DNA from: Colius striatus
Lineage: Eukaryota > Chordata > Aves > Coliiformes > Coliidae
Length of the DNA stretch: 64,000 nt
Reading direction: 5' to 3'
Assembly (NCBI RefSeq): GCF_028858725.1
Contig: NC_084763.1
Location: 5,394,001-5,458,000, forward strand
Shown here: piece after piece, positions 27,101 to 35,623 of the stretch
How the letters are laid out: each line of letters starts with the position of its first letter
Numbering within the stretch: the stretch's first letter is position 1
Made by a program: the position numbers and the translations under genes
The notes under the pieces: model-generated
Told to the model about the DNA's origin: nothing
Databases searched by the model: none
Seen by the model: only the letters and a program-made list of their open reading frames with translations

Positions 27101-28688
27101 AGGGAATCTCTCTTTAGAAGGTTCAATGTAATGTATAGTTCAGCAAAGTCAGGGAAAGATTAAGCTAATAAAAGGGACTAAATTTAAGATTAAGATAATA
27201 AAAGCCTCAATATGTCCATCCTCCTCATTTCCCACTGTACTTGCATGGCATAAGAACCCATTTGTCACCTTACAAAGCATCACTGGAGGTTGTGATGGTG
27301 GCAAATGAATAAGAGCAGAAGCGGCAGCAGAAGGCTGGGGAATGCACAAAAGGGGAATGCTGAGCCTTGCCCTGCAACAGGGCTGCCACTGCTGCAGTGT
27401 GCCCAGGCTCAGTTTGTGAGCCCCAAGCAGTTTTACAGTGTTTGGTGATCAAAAGCCCCATTGCGCCCCTCCACAGCCCACTGTTAGCTCTCTTAAAGCC
27501 AACGTGTGCTGATTTCAGTCCAGGTGATGTGGCTCAGCTGCATTCCTGGTGTGTTAGGGTATGGCTGTCAATTGGCTTTATAATCTTTTGTCTTCTTTTT
27601 TAACCCCCACAGTGCATTACCTCTGACAATTCTAGGGCCCATTTCACCTTGCATTTCTCTTGTTTTACTCTTGTGTAATTCCATTAATTGACATGACCCG
27701 AATCCTTAATAAATTTGGAGTATCCCAGCCTGATGGTTTTTCATTAAATTAAATCCAGCTCTCCTCACACATCCTAGGGGAAATTACAGGAGTATTATTA
27801 CATCTGTTTCAATCTGTTATGTCAAAAATCTCCCTTTTTTTGTGTTTTTCCTAGGTGAAAAAATAGATGGTTCTCCAATTACCACAGTCAGAACCTTTAA
27901 CAGAAACTTCATGCTTCAAGGATCCCTGACACAAAGGACTAAAGAGAGGAAAAGCACTGCCAAGGACTTAATGGTAACCTCCTAACAAATGCTTTTTAAA
28001 CTACTGTTAAAAGCAGTAAGTAGCCAGTGGTATTTGTTTAGGCAGATGTAGTTCAGCATCTTCATAAAACTTCTCTTAATAGTTTGAGGAAAAAGAGTAC
28101 AGGCTGTTGTAGCAGCTGTGAATAAATGCAACTGGTACCCTGGAAGATATCTGACTATAAACTGAGGAAAAAGAATACAGGCTGTTGTAGCAGCTCTGAA
28201 CAAATACAACTGGTGCCCTGGAAGAAATCTGACTCTATACTATAGTGTAGCAGCTGCTGAATGACAACCTGTGTGAATGTACCCTGGCTGCCAGGTCTCC
28301 AGGAATGTGCTTCCCTTATGGTTTTTTAACAGAAACAAGTTAATTGTCCCCCACATTTCAGGCTTCTGAGCCTGACTCTTCACAGCAGCAGCTGCACACT
28401 CGCTCAGCAGGTGAGAGGCATTGGCTCTGCAGTGTCTGCACAAGTAGGCTTCACTGGACAGCTGTCAGTCATTTCCCTACAGCAGCCATAGAGGGCTAAG
28501 GGAAAAAGCTGAGTGTCCCAAAGCAGTCTGACACTCCAGGTGTGGAAAATAGGCAGGGATGTGAGAAGGGGAAGGACACGGCTCACTAGAAGCTTTCAGG
28601 AGCTTGTTTTGTGTTCCACTCATGTTGGTTTCTTTCCTGTCCCTCTCTGTTCTAGGAACCTGCTATAGGATCTGCTGTGATGTACTAA
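1..28688 (+). CDS. MYRIP: MYRIP, 3' part of the coding region (join of nine exons)
   Basis: Join 1-115, 8151-8390, 22437-22631, 24760-24921, 26808-26912, 27009-27069, 27855-27973 and 28656-28688; eight segments are read here, the first cut by the window edge. They give about 342 residues in one frame, with every junction phase-compatible and every intron GT-AG. The protein is known to bridge Rab27a-GTP on melanosomes and secretory granules to myosin VIIa/Va and actin, and to anchor PKA near the exocyst; the N-terminal Rab27-binding domain lies outside the window. Visible here are an acidic Ser/Glu-rich linker, then a long heptad-type coiled coil spread over the exons at 22437-26912, a basic stretch (LTRKRDQKQ), the motif RRKLPAPPV, and a terminus ending SAVMY. 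These C-terminal landmarks match what I know of vertebrate MYRIP and not its relative melanophilin. Linkage to EIF1B agrees with human 3p22. The summary counts nine exons loosely; eight coding segments are those I can place. Confidence 0.95.
318..433 (-). mobile_element. CR1 3' end fragment
   Basis: Minus-orientation CR1 tail: tcacagaatggtaggggttgg, then the conserved ctgcagaagcagg and aggtcacacaggaac blocks. About 115 bp, severely 5' truncated, as is usual for CR1. Confidence 0.9.
1399..1612 (-). mobile_element. Old, diverged CR1 fragment
   Basis: Begins with aatcatagaatcattttggt, then a diverged CR1 body (gcctgggcagcctgttccaa, cattttrcctaatatccaat-like). It is clearly a different and older subfamily than the ggtaggggttgg copies nearby. 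Confidence 0.75.
2666..3075 (-). mobile_element. CR1 fragment
   Basis: Minus-orientation CR1 running from tcatagaatggtaggggttg through the [16 protein letters not shown]-encoding segment. The CR1 reverse transcriptase C-terminal frame is still partly open on the minus strand, ending near 2727. The inner end decays near 3075. Confidence 0.9.
3545..3888 (-). mobile_element. CR1 fragment
   Basis: Minus-orientation CR1 of the same subfamily as 2666-3075: gaatggtaggggttgggagg, then the cctccctgggcagcctgtgc block. Truncated near ttacaaatattaatgag. Confidence 0.9.
8151..8390 (+). CDS. MYRIP: MYRIP coding exon (80 codons, phase 0-0)
   Basis: Opens D-F-D-D-L-S-E-T-D and runs through an acidic, Ser-rich region ([16 protein letters not shown]) to IQEELKK at the donor AAG|GTGAGT. 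The acceptor is ttgtttgaag, an AAG rather than the commoner YAG, preceded by a pyrimidine-rich stretch. I prefer it to the upstream ctctacag at 8119, which would add a hydrophobic stretch and does not match the phase of the preceding exon. The acidic linker carries many potential phosphorylation sites. Confidence 0.93.
13715..14235 (-). mobile_element. CR1 fragment, second subfamily
   Basis: Minus-orientation CR1 whose tail reads aatcacagaatcttaagggt and whose body carries gtgcaaccccc and catctgggcagccc. It is a different subfamily from the ggtaggggttgg group. About 520 bp, 5' truncated. Confidence 0.9.
15801..16030. repeat. Two-copy tandem duplication, 122-bp period
   Basis: The segment starting tagccctgtgtaatgatggg at 15801 recurs as tagcctcgtgtaacgatggg at 15923. 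The copies differ at only a few positions across about 105 bp. The near identity points to a recent local duplication. The duplicated open frames on the minus strand are a by-product of it. Confidence 0.93.
19110..19828 (-). mobile_element. Longest CR1 copy in the window (about 720 bp)
   Basis: Minus orientation, from tcatagaatcatagaatggt to the segment encoding [18 protein letters not shown]-like residues. The minus-strand frame at 19773-19192 is still open for 193 codons and encodes the C-terminal part of the CR1 reverse transcriptase polyprotein ([20 protein letters not shown], then [10 protein letters not shown]). It lacks the 5' part and is not an autonomous element. The intact frame suggests a fairly recent insertion. 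Confidence 0.93.
19866..20097 (+). mobile_element. Old CR1 fragment whose 3' tail runs into a satellite
   Basis: Plus-orientation, diverged CR1 (ccaggggaagtttagactgg, gactggatgatcattttagg). Its 3' end reaches the point where the ATTCTATG-type octamers should follow; instead, repeats of tattctatcc/tatccctatc begin. Confidence 0.75.
20098..20505. repeat. TATCCC/TATCTC satellite array (about 400 bp)
   Basis: Imperfect array of tatccctatc, tctatcccta and tattctatcc units with higher-order variation. It has no stop in one plus frame (YPYPIPI-type repeats) and none in one minus frame (DRDRDRID-type repeats); both are artefacts of the period rather than genes. Confidence 0.97.
22437..22631 (+). CDS. 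MYRIP: MYRIP coding exon (65 codons, phase 0-0)
   Basis: The acceptor is cttgtaacaaaacag and the donor is GAAGAGAAT|GTAAGG. The exon starts [20 protein letters not shown] and ends [13 protein letters not shown]. The [17 protein letters not shown] segment is, from knowledge of the family, one of the most conserved parts of the C-terminal half. Its end starts the heptad pattern that continues into the next exon. Confidence 0.96.
22632..24759 (+). other. MYRIP intron (2.1 kb)
   Basis: Unique sequence with no repeat I recognise and no additional exon. Small open frames are unsupported. Confidence 0.7.
24760..24921 (+). CDS. MYRIP: MYRIP coiled-coil exon (54 codons, phase 0-0)
   Basis: The acceptor is ccttggccctgcag and the donor is CTGCAG|GTGAGG. 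The peptide [20 protein letters not shown] ... [20 protein letters not shown] ... has leucines and other hydrophobics at heptad spacing and is the core of the C-terminal coiled coil. The exon is strikingly GC-rich and keeps several CpGs (for example gacgccgcgcgcaag), unlike the AT-rich flanking introns. Confidence 0.97.
24922..26807 (+). other. MYRIP intron (1.9 kb)
   Basis: Contains one plus-orientation CR1 (25082-25245). The acceptor end carries a long pyrimidine tract (26755-26800). Nothing else was recognised. Confidence 0.75.
25082..25245 (+). mobile_element. CR1 3' end fragment
   Basis: Plus orientation: tcccagatgggttgtggact, then gtgtgacctactctaggtgg, ending in the tail attctgtgactctgtggttctg. 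About 165 bp. Confidence 0.88.
26808..26912 (+). CDS. MYRIP: MYRIP coding exon (35 codons, phase 0-0)
   Basis: The acceptor is tttatttcctttgaag after a long CT tract; like the exon at 8151 it uses AAG. The donor is AACCAG|GTGCCA. The peptide begins [20 protein letters not shown], the end of the coiled coil, and finishes with the basic segment [13 protein letters not shown]. Confidence 0.96.
27009..27069 (+). CDS. MYRIP: MYRIP coding exon (61 nt, phase 0-1)
   Basis: A short exon only 96 bp after the previous one. The acceptor is gttgtttacag and the donor is GTAAAAG|GTGTGT. It encodes [20 protein letters not shown], a conserved family motif with a proline-rich core. Confidence 0.96.
27070..27854 (+). 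other. MYRIP intron (0.8 kb)
   Basis: Unique sequence. No repeat or extra exon seen. Confidence 0.75.
27855..27973 (+). CDS. MYRIP: MYRIP coding exon (119 nt, phase 1-0)
   Basis: The acceptor is tgtgtttttcctag and the donor is TTAATG|GTAACC. It completes a glycine codon with the last base of the previous exon and encodes a Ser/Thr/Arg-rich segment ([30 protein letters not shown]). Confidence 0.96.
27974..28655 (+). other. MYRIP last intron, with tandem duplication
   Basis: This intron of 682 bp holds a two-copy tandem duplication (28086-28238, listed separately). No other feature. Confidence 0.75.
28086..28238. repeat. Two-copy tandem duplication, 78-bp period
   Basis: gaggaaaaagagtacaggct at 28086 recurs as gaggaaaaagaatacaggct at 28164, with the following gttgtagcagct and ccctggaaga blocks also repeated. 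Several substitutions separate the copies, so it is older than the duplication at 15801. Confidence 0.92.
28656..28688 (+). CDS. MYRIP: MYRIP last coding exon and stop
   Basis: The acceptor is ctctctgttctag. It encodes [10 protein letters not shown], then TAA at 28686-28688. The short terminal exon and the SAVMY ending match the known end of MYRIP, fixing the C terminus. Confidence 0.95.
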   Translation, partial: EPAIGSAVMY

Positions 28689-30390
28689 ACTTACCCCTCC
28701 CTACTGCCAATAACACACTGCCTAAGGCTGTACACAAGAGTGCCTTTACTTAACAGCCATTGCATATGTCCACCTGAAAATGGACCCTCAAGAACCCACA
28801 ATGCCTCAGTTACAGGGCTTCGTTTGGATACCTCACTGAGAAAGCTGTCCAAGTCTTCAGCATTGTGGTCTGCTAAAGGAAACTCTGCCTTAAAGTTCTC
28901 ACAAGACTCTAGAAAGGATGCTGAGTTTCAAAAAGCAAGGCTCCGACGTTTTAAGATGCACTTTTACCCCCTAATGATTGTACTGAAGTATGTCGTCCTC
29001 AAACCACAGATCTGTTTTTGTACACAGTCAGCCGTAGCCATAGGCCAATGTTTTTGTACAAAAAGAAAGAGCAAAGCAGACCTGTGATCCACGTTTGCTG
29101 GCCTCTCGCTGTTCATGTAGGCATCTGAGCAATAAGAACAAGGCTGTGTGTGGCGTGTGCCGCTTTCCAGCTGCGTAGTGGGAGCGGGCAGTCGGCGTCC
29201 CCAGCTCCCAGGGAGCCAGGGCACCTGTGTAGGGATGCAATGTTCCCTGAGGGTAATGCTGGGCAGTTAGTGCTCTGGCCCCAGAGCTAAGTATGTGTCT
29301 CTTGATGGCAGGGGGAACGTGGATGTCACGTTGAGCTGTGAGTTGGTGGCAGCACACGTGGATGTCCCTGTCTGTCGGTGTCTGGATACGTGCGAACGCT
29401 GCTGTGAAACCCACACCTCTGTCTGTCTTGTTCTCCTCAGTGGCATTGTCTGCTTGGTGGTGTCCAACCACGCTGCAGCTCACCGTCAATTCTGAGCAAA
29501 TCTTTAAGGCTGGAGGAAAAAAAGGGTTAAAAAAATAAGTAAAAGCATTGTGGATGAGATCTCTGCTGGCTGTAGGGTGGCTGCAGCCTGCAAGAGATTC
29601 CCTTCTGCCATTTCCTGGCTTCTCTAAGGAAGGGGCAGATGTAGCCTCTTTCTTTACTGGTCTCTAGCCAACATAGAGCAGCTGGTGCCACGTGCACCCC
29701 ACTCCTATGGGACCACTCTGAATTGGATTGTGTTATAGTAAAATTCCTTCTTCCATTTCTTGAGACGTTCAAAAAGTGAGACAAGATGCAAGGCCCTTGA
29801 GCAGGTGGAGGGAAGATGCTGCTTACAGGGTGTCCCTCTCACTCTTTGGAGGAGGACTGTGCCAATTTGTGGTATGTTTTGCTCTGAAGAATACAAAGGA
29901 GGTAGTTAGAGGAGGTGATAAGCCAGTGAATCCCTTATCTTCATGTAGAATGCAGAGCAGGCACCCACAGACTGGGTTGTGTGGCACATGCAGGGAAGGA
30001 GGGCACGGGCTGGCAGGTTCCCCCTCAGCGTTAAGGGCTGCCCTCCCCAAGAGCAGTGGGTACCAGGGAAGGAAGGAGAGCTGCTCCTTTCCCTGTGCTC
30101 CCAGCCAACACCCACTAGCAGAGCGATGCACGTTTCCTGCCCATGGTACGAGACACCAGGCCCTGAAATGTCTGTAGCTGGGCAAATCTGAGAAAATCCT
30201 GGCAAATGTCCTGGCTAGGCTGGATGTAGGGGGGCAGCTGGGGAAGCTGAGAAATGGCTGGTTGGGACTGTTGGAAAAACAGTGCCAGCTGCAAACCTGC
30301 CACCCACATTTGACATCTAGCTTGTCAGTGCTCTGATGTCCGGCTGCATGTAAGGAACCCTCGGAATAAACACAACCATCTTCCCACCTA
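28689..30390 (+). other. MYRIP: MYRIP 3' UTR (about 1.7 kb)
   Basis: It runs from the stop codon to the first canonical AATAAA downstream (30365-30370). No CR1 lies inside it. Open frames here, including a 194-codon one on the minus strand (30407-29823), have no support as genes. The 3' end is inferred from the signal; a longer isoform is possible. Confidence 0.65.
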
Positions 30391-30405
30391 GAATCCGTGT
30401 GTGTC
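30365..30405 (+). terminator. Poly(A) signal of MYRIP
   Basis: Canonical AATAAA at 30365-30370, with a GU-rich downstream element (gtgtgtgtc) about 30 bp further on, at about 30396-30404. This is the only canonical hexamer I found on the plus strand between the stop codon and 31.3 kb. Confidence 0.65.
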
Positions 30406-32110
30406 ACTCCATCCCTTCAAGGGATTCTCATCTGCCCAAGACTTGACCCAGTGTGTTCATTCTCGGTGAAATTATGCCTTTTTTTACTTTCATGTGTTAC
30501 TAGCTCTCTGAAATTGGTTTGCACAGATGGGAGGGCAGAATCTGACCCACTCTGCTTAATATCTAAATATATATATATATAAAACAAATACATTTTATTT
30601 AGATATGCAATCCAGTAACAGAGATTAAACAGAGTGGGATGCCTTGTACCTTTTTTGTTACCCAGTCTCCTCCTCCTTCCTGACTGTTCTCGTGTACGTA
30701 TCCGATACATTCCCAGGTTCTGGTTTATGCAGGTACACGTGTTACGAAACATCATCAATGGTGGTTGGTCCCTTACATACTCGTCTAATGAATACTAACT
30801 AATATTGTGTATGTACTTATCCATACAGAAATGACTCATTTTAATAGACTAACTCTTTGGCTTTTTGTTCTGTTTGTGTGATTTAAACAAGCCAACAAAG
30901 TTTGGAATAGGTTGTTTTCCTTAAGAGGCATGAAAAGCAGCTATTATCGTGTTTAAACAATGTTCAGATATTCAAGTCTTTCTTTGACAGAAACAACAAA
31001 TGTGTGCTGTGTAGGCATTGCAAAAAAAAAAAGGAGAAAATCCAAAAAAAAAAAAGATCCCTCCTGCTATCTAAAGCATCTGGATTTTTACCAATGTTTA
31101 TTGTGCCAAATGTGTGCGAGGATATCATTCACTGTTCTAAAGGAATCGTAAAGGCGTGTGTTACAGCACACAGAGGATTATTTTGTCATCGAGTGATTTC
31201 AAGCTCTAGTGTTAAATATTTATATTTAGAATGAATTTTTATAAATGAAAATATTTTAATGGGTGAAATGAAAGACGACACGATCTGTTTGGTTAAGTCT
31301 GAGTGGATGTTAAGCTTGCGTTGTCGTTGTTATCTGCGTACTCGCCGAGAACCGTTGTCAAGAGAAACTACAAAAGAGTAAAAGCGATTTATCAAAAGAA
31401 TGCTTTTTCCAAGGACTTGATTCATAAAAAAAACCAACCCAAAAGTTCCTTTCTGTTGTTTAGACTTCTGTGCTCAGGTCGTGCCCTTCCAGGAGTGACC
31501 CGCTGAAGCACAGAAGAAGGCAGCTCTGCAGAGTGAGGAGGGGAAGAACGGGCCTTCACTCACTGGCTTTGCCTTTTTTCCGCAGGGGCTGGGGTGGGAG
31601 TGATCCTGTGAGCAACATTTGATGGCTCATCTTCTCCCCAAGCTGCTGAGGCTGTCGGGCAAAGTAGTATCTTGAACAGAAATCCTCCTAGGGATGGCTA
31701 CAAAGCCACAAAGGGAGCGAGGGCCCTGCCAGAAACCTTGGTCTCTAACTTCTAAAGTTCCCTGTGCCAAGTGCTGATCACTATATTCCTTTCATCACTA
31801 TATTTTCCCCACCATGAGGGCATTGAATTCAACTGGTCCATTTTAAGGAACACTTCAAGTCAGGAGATATGTAGTATTGTATAAATTACTACCTTACTAT
31901 AACAAAAATCTTCTCCTTGCTACAAACCATTTGCAACGAGGAAAAAGAAGAGGTCAAAAAGTTCTCTGCAATGATTAATTCAACCAGCGTTCAATGTTAG
32001 TAGTAATTCTAACACAGCACAACTAGGGATGCCAGTTCATTCTGATTTGCCTTTTGCAAAATGATTCATGGCTTTCAGTTAACCATCACTCAGTAGCTAA
32101 ACTGTAAACA

Positions 32111-32224
32111 GAATCACATAGAATCACAAAATCTCAAGGGCTGGAAAGGACATTGAAAGCTCATCCAGTCCAACCCCCCTGCCAGAGCAGGACCACCTAG
32201 AGTAGGTCACACAGGAACTTGTCT
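32111..32224 (-). mobile_element. CR1 3' end fragment
   Basis: Minus orientation: acatagaatcacaaaatctc, then tccagtccaacccccctgcc and taggtcacacaggaactt. About 115 bp. Confidence 0.9.
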
Positions 32225-32410
32225 GCAATGTAAGCCATAGGTTTTAACTGCATTCAGGTAGTGTTGCTGGTAAGAGTTATTAATCAAGAGCAGTGATATT
32301 GTAAATAACACTTCTTATTAAATTAATGTCATAACTACTATGACAAATGTGAGTACTGAGCCACAACCCCAGGCTTACTGATGTAGACATGCAGTGGATC
32401 ATTAAATATA

Positions 32411-32618
32411 AGCAAAAACTATTTCACTGTGAGGTGAGGGAGCCCTGGCACAGGCTGCCCAGGGAGGATGTGGAGGCTCCTTCCTTGGAGGTCTTCAAGA
32501 CCCTCCTGGACACGTTCCTATGTGATCTGATCTAGGTGGGACCTGCTTCTGCAGGGGGGTTGGACTAGATGATCTCTAAAGGTCCCTTCCAACCCCTACC
32601 ATTCTATGATTCTATGAT
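32411..32618 (+). mobile_element. CR1 3' end fragment with intact octamer tail
   Basis: Plus orientation: gtgagggagccctggcacag, through ggggttggactagatgatct, to the tail accattctatgattctatga. The two octamer-type repeats mark the complete 3' end. Confidence 0.93.
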
Positions 32619-32999
32619 ACATGGCTCATGATCCTCATGGAGTGACTTTAGTTCGGTCACACAGTGTACTTACAAACGACGACACTGTTTGGAAGGGAAT
32701 CGGCTCATTTAGGCCCTTACCCTTTTTGGGTAACACTGCACGATTACATGCAGTTTAATCAGCCAATTGTGGGGGTTTGGGGTTTTTTTTGTTCACCAGG
32801 GAGCAAATACTTTTGTTTCATAGGAGCTTTTTGTTCATTAATCTATCTCTCCAGCAGTAGAGGAAGAGTGGTGAAGGGCCAGTGGGTAGTGCAGGGCTCC
32901 ATTTCTACGTGTGAAAGTTAACAACCGACAGCAGAGCATCAGCGTTCCACACCACTAATGCAGGTACATTACAAATTACTGAGAGGCTTTTGCTTTCTT

Positions 33000-33408
33000 T
33001 CTTTCAACCACTACTTCTTTATTTTTACATATCAACAGCCATGGGCCTTGAAATGCAACAGGAAGGTTTCATGGTAACACTTTTAACACCGCAGAGTTTA
33101 AATCCCAGCACAAAAACTGTGTCTGGTTTGGGGAAAAAAACCCTAACGTTACAGTGAACAGCATCAGGAGACTGGTGGGGATGTAAGACAAAGGAACATT
33201 TTGTTAAGCTGTGGTGGCACTGAGGTGGCACCTGGTGCTAGTGTCTATGCATTGTCTTTTACCCTCCCCCTGAACACGTTTCCTTGTGAAGGAACTTGCA
33301 CGGGGAGCAGGAAGAAAAGCAGTGTGGGATTGCTCAGCAAATGCAGAGCCAGAGGCCTAAGGTGATGGGGAGGGTGAAAATTTGAAGAGCAGAGGTTGGT
33401 AACAGAGA
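33000..33408 (-). other. PRLH2: PRLH2 3' UTR and poly(A) signal
   Basis: On the minus strand AATAAA lies at 33023-33018, about 390 bp past the stop codon. It is the first canonical signal in that direction, so a 3' UTR of about 0.4 kb is inferred. Confidence 0.7.
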
Positions 33409-33581
33409 TCACCAGTCTTCTGTGTCTGCCACTTTTTGCTGCCACAAAGCGTTGAGGATGAAATCCAGGCGTGTGCTCACAGGCCTCGGCCTACCGCGGC
33501 TGCTCCTCGGCTGCCTCTTCCCAAACCGCCCGATGGGGCGGACGCCACGGCCCACGTACCAGAAAGGATCAATCTCAGGAC
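33409..33581 (-). CDS. PRLH2: PRLH2 exon encoding the mature RFamide peptide
   Basis: The acceptor on the minus strand is tgattgctttgaattccag; the exon begins with the last two bases of the Ser codon. It encodes PEIDPFWYVG, RGVRPIGRF, G-KR, then the spacer QPRSSRGRPRPVS and the tail TRLDFILNALWQQKVADTED-W, stop TGA at 33411-33409. The segment is GC-rich with many CpGs inside AT-rich DNA, which helps it stand out as coding. Confidence 0.95.
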
Positions 33582-35601
33582 CTGGAATTCAAAGCAATCA
33601 GTGAAAGGCACTTAAAGGCAGCGTTTCTTGAACGTCTCAAGAGTGTTAGATGACTTATTGCTCGTCTAGCAAAAAAAACCCCAAGGCTACAGCCAGATGT
33701 AGAACCTGCTGGTGCCTTTGAGCGTTGCTTTCCATGTGGAGAGCCCAAAGATTCAGCTGATTAACTTTCATCCATCTGGGCAGCAAGCTGCAAGTATAAG
33801 CCAACATACCCATTGAGTTCAGGAGGGCACAGCGTGCTTTAAAACTCATCTGAACACTGGAAGAGGTTGTAATGCAGCCTACATCCAGAAAGGCCACCAT
33901 AGCTCGCTGTGTCCCCACTTTGAAACTGTCTCCTCTTAGCTGAAGAAGTCCTGGAGCTCCTATTGCCCGGCCTCCCCTTGTGCTGGACGCACCAGGTAAG
34001 CTATCTCTACAGGCTAACAAACCCACTGGGCTGCAGAAGGGGTTCCTACACGAGAGGTAAAAGTGAAAAGCTCATTCTTGTTTGCTTATGAAGTTGTTTT
34101 GGTGGATGGCTTGTTTCTTATAAAGCATCTGAAGTACACTTGATTTGTTCTTACAGACTAGTTTTAGTGGTGGGGGGGTATAGTTGTATTAAAAGACTAG
34201 GACATAGCAACGGGGAAAATCTGCAAAGCACCAAGGAAAGGCCAAATAATTCCAAAGCCAGAGAACTATCAGGAGGAGGAGAAAAACATCAATGTAAGAG
34301 CATTATATATCACAGAATGGCTGGAAGGGACCTCAGAAGCTCATCCAGTCCAACTCCCCTGCCAGAGCAGAACCACCTAGAGTAGGTCACACAGGGACTC
34401 ATCCAGGTGGATTTGAATGTCTCCAGAGAAGGAGACTCCACAATCCATCTGGGCAGCCCCTTCCAGTGCTCCCTCACCTCAACAGGGAAGAAGTTTTCCC
34501 TTGTATTTCTTTGGAACCTCTTCTGTTCCAGCATCTACCCATTGCCCATTGTCCTGCCATTGGCCATCACTGAGAACAGCCTGGCTCCATCCTCCTGACA
34601 CCTTCCCTTTAGGTAACTGGGCAAGGCAGCAGGATTTTCCCTTGTGTGTTTTGATGCTTGAACATAGAAAATTAAAAATCCCCATTGGCTGTAAATTTCT
34701 CCATAAATACATCTTTTAAGTCTTTCTATGCAGTGTTTGACACCCCTCCTGCCCACCACAACCCAAGTAACTTCATGTATTTCACCTGGATGCCTAAAAA
34801 CTGAGGCTCCCAACATCTCCAGTCATCTTTTTTATGGTGAAAGGTGTTCCACCAAGAGCCCACACACCTTATTCCCACTTGACATGGTATCATCAGCCTT
34901 TGCTCCTTGTGGAGAGGTGAGATTTCCTGATACAGATATTCTCAGAAGCGTTTTGGACTGGGGGTTAGCTTTTACTGGGGCTGTATGGGACTGCCCCTCA
35001 CCCAGCCAACCTCAATTCCTCACAGCATCTCTGAACGGAGGCACCTCAACCATTTGTATTTTGCCTTTCAGACAACTTGTGGTTCCAGACAGAAATGAAG
35101 ATCTCTGGAAAGCACACTGAAGCTTCAGGCCTTTGCTTTCTTGTCACTGTATAGAAGTAGTTGTGAACTACCCCAGGTCTACAGAAGACAGAAATTTGAT
35201 GGTATGCTGCCTCACGTTTTCTTTGTCCATCTCTTGGACATTAGTGTCTCTGAAATTCTGCAGCTTGCCTTGGCCAATGAAGGGCTGTGAGGAGGACATT
35301 AGGTTCTGTGCATGCACTTACAAGTGTAAATGGAAATACAGGACCCCCTCCTTTCCCCACAGGAACACCCACATGGCTTTGCAGCTGCCTGACAGCCCGA
35401 TCCTGATCCCTCAGCGGCACCATCGCCTTACATCAGGTGACGCTTGTACTTACTCCTGTTGTCTATCTGATGTTTCGATGGCCTGCTCTGTCCTGAAGCA
35501 AAGCTGAGCGAAACCAAGAGCACCAGCACGTAGACAGTGACCAGCTTTAAGTGCTTGGGTGACCACTGGGCACGTGGTGTCCACAAGATCAGATGCCACA
35601 T
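33409..35601 (-). CDS. PRLH2: Prolactin-releasing peptide 2 (C-RFa) preprohormone
   Basis: Complement of join(33409-33581, 35454-35601): 321 nt, 106 residues plus TGA. Residues 1-37 form a signal peptide (hydrophobic core LVTVYVLVLLVSLSF; likely cut after ASG). A single Arg (residue 49) precedes SPEIDPFWYVGRGVRPIGRF at 50-69, followed by Gly (amide donor) and Lys-Arg (dibasic cleavage). An Arg-rich spacer and a C-terminal tail ending ADTEDW follow. The Arg-Phe-amide end, the IRP/VRPIGRF core and the peptide length are those of carassius RFamide / PrRP2, the paralogue of PRLH; mammalian PrRP has a different mid-region. The split Ser codon (A|GT) joins the exons exactly. It is a secreted ligand for PrRP-receptor-type GPCRs. 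Symbol use varies (PRLH2, PRRP2, C-RFa). It lies convergent to MYRIP and divergent from EIF1B. Confidence 0.94.
33582..35453 (-). other. PRLH2 intron (1.9 kb)
   Basis: Phase-1 intron separating signal peptide from hormone. Contains a CR1 copy at 34311-34612. A 123-codon minus frame at 34026-33655 is not supported as coding. Confidence 0.85.
34311..34612 (-). mobile_element. CR1 fragment in PRLH2 intron
   Basis: Minus-orientation copy of the second subfamily: tcacagaatggctggaaggg, tctgggcagcccc, then cctgacaccttccctttagg at the truncated end. About 300 bp. Confidence 0.9.
35454..35601 (-). CDS. PRLH2: PRLH2 exon encoding the signal peptide
   Basis: ATG at 35601-35599 has A at -3. The reading frame gives MWHLILWTPRAQWSPKHLKL, then the hydrophobic core, SFASGQSR and KHQIDNR, ending in phase 1 at the donor GGA|GTAAGT. 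Translation from this ATG gives a rather long n-region for a signal peptide. The exon body starts at 35623 after the acceptor tttttatccttgcag, so the in-frame ATG further upstream would be intronic. No other in-frame Met lies before the core. Confidence 0.9.
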
Positions 35602-35623
35602 GATGGAGCAAGCAGTGGGAAGG
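35602..35623 (-). other. PRLH2: PRLH2 5' UTR part of the signal-peptide exon
   Basis: 22 bases between the acceptor (cattttt-atccttgcag) and the start codon. Together with the leader exon near 38.27 kb this gives a 5' UTR of roughly 75 nt. Confidence 0.6.

Larger units (their letters stand above)
30406..33000. other. Intergenic segment between convergent MYRIP and PRLH2
   Basis: Contains an AT dinucleotide run (about 30565-30580), A-rich tracts near 31020-31060, and two CR1 copies facing each other (32111-32224 minus, 32411-32618 plus). The part at 30880-31440 is AT-rich but keeps several CpGs, and could be distal 3' UTR or a conserved non-coding block. Confidence 0.6.

Noticed and set aside
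1-28688. Melanophilin (MLPH) as the identity of the plus-strand gene
   Set aside because: MLPH shares the architecture, but the C-terminal motifs and the linkage to EIF1B point to MYRIP.
29823-30407. 194-codon minus-strand frame
   Set aside because: It lies antisense in the MYRIP 3' UTR, has no recognised domain, and overlaps other equally open frames; best seen as chance.
33409-35601. Classical prolactin-releasing peptide (PRLH) rather than its paralogue
   Set aside because: The core FWYVGRGVRPIGRF is the C-RFa form; the mammalian-type PrRP has Ala-Trp-Tyr-Ala-Ser-Arg-Gly in the middle.
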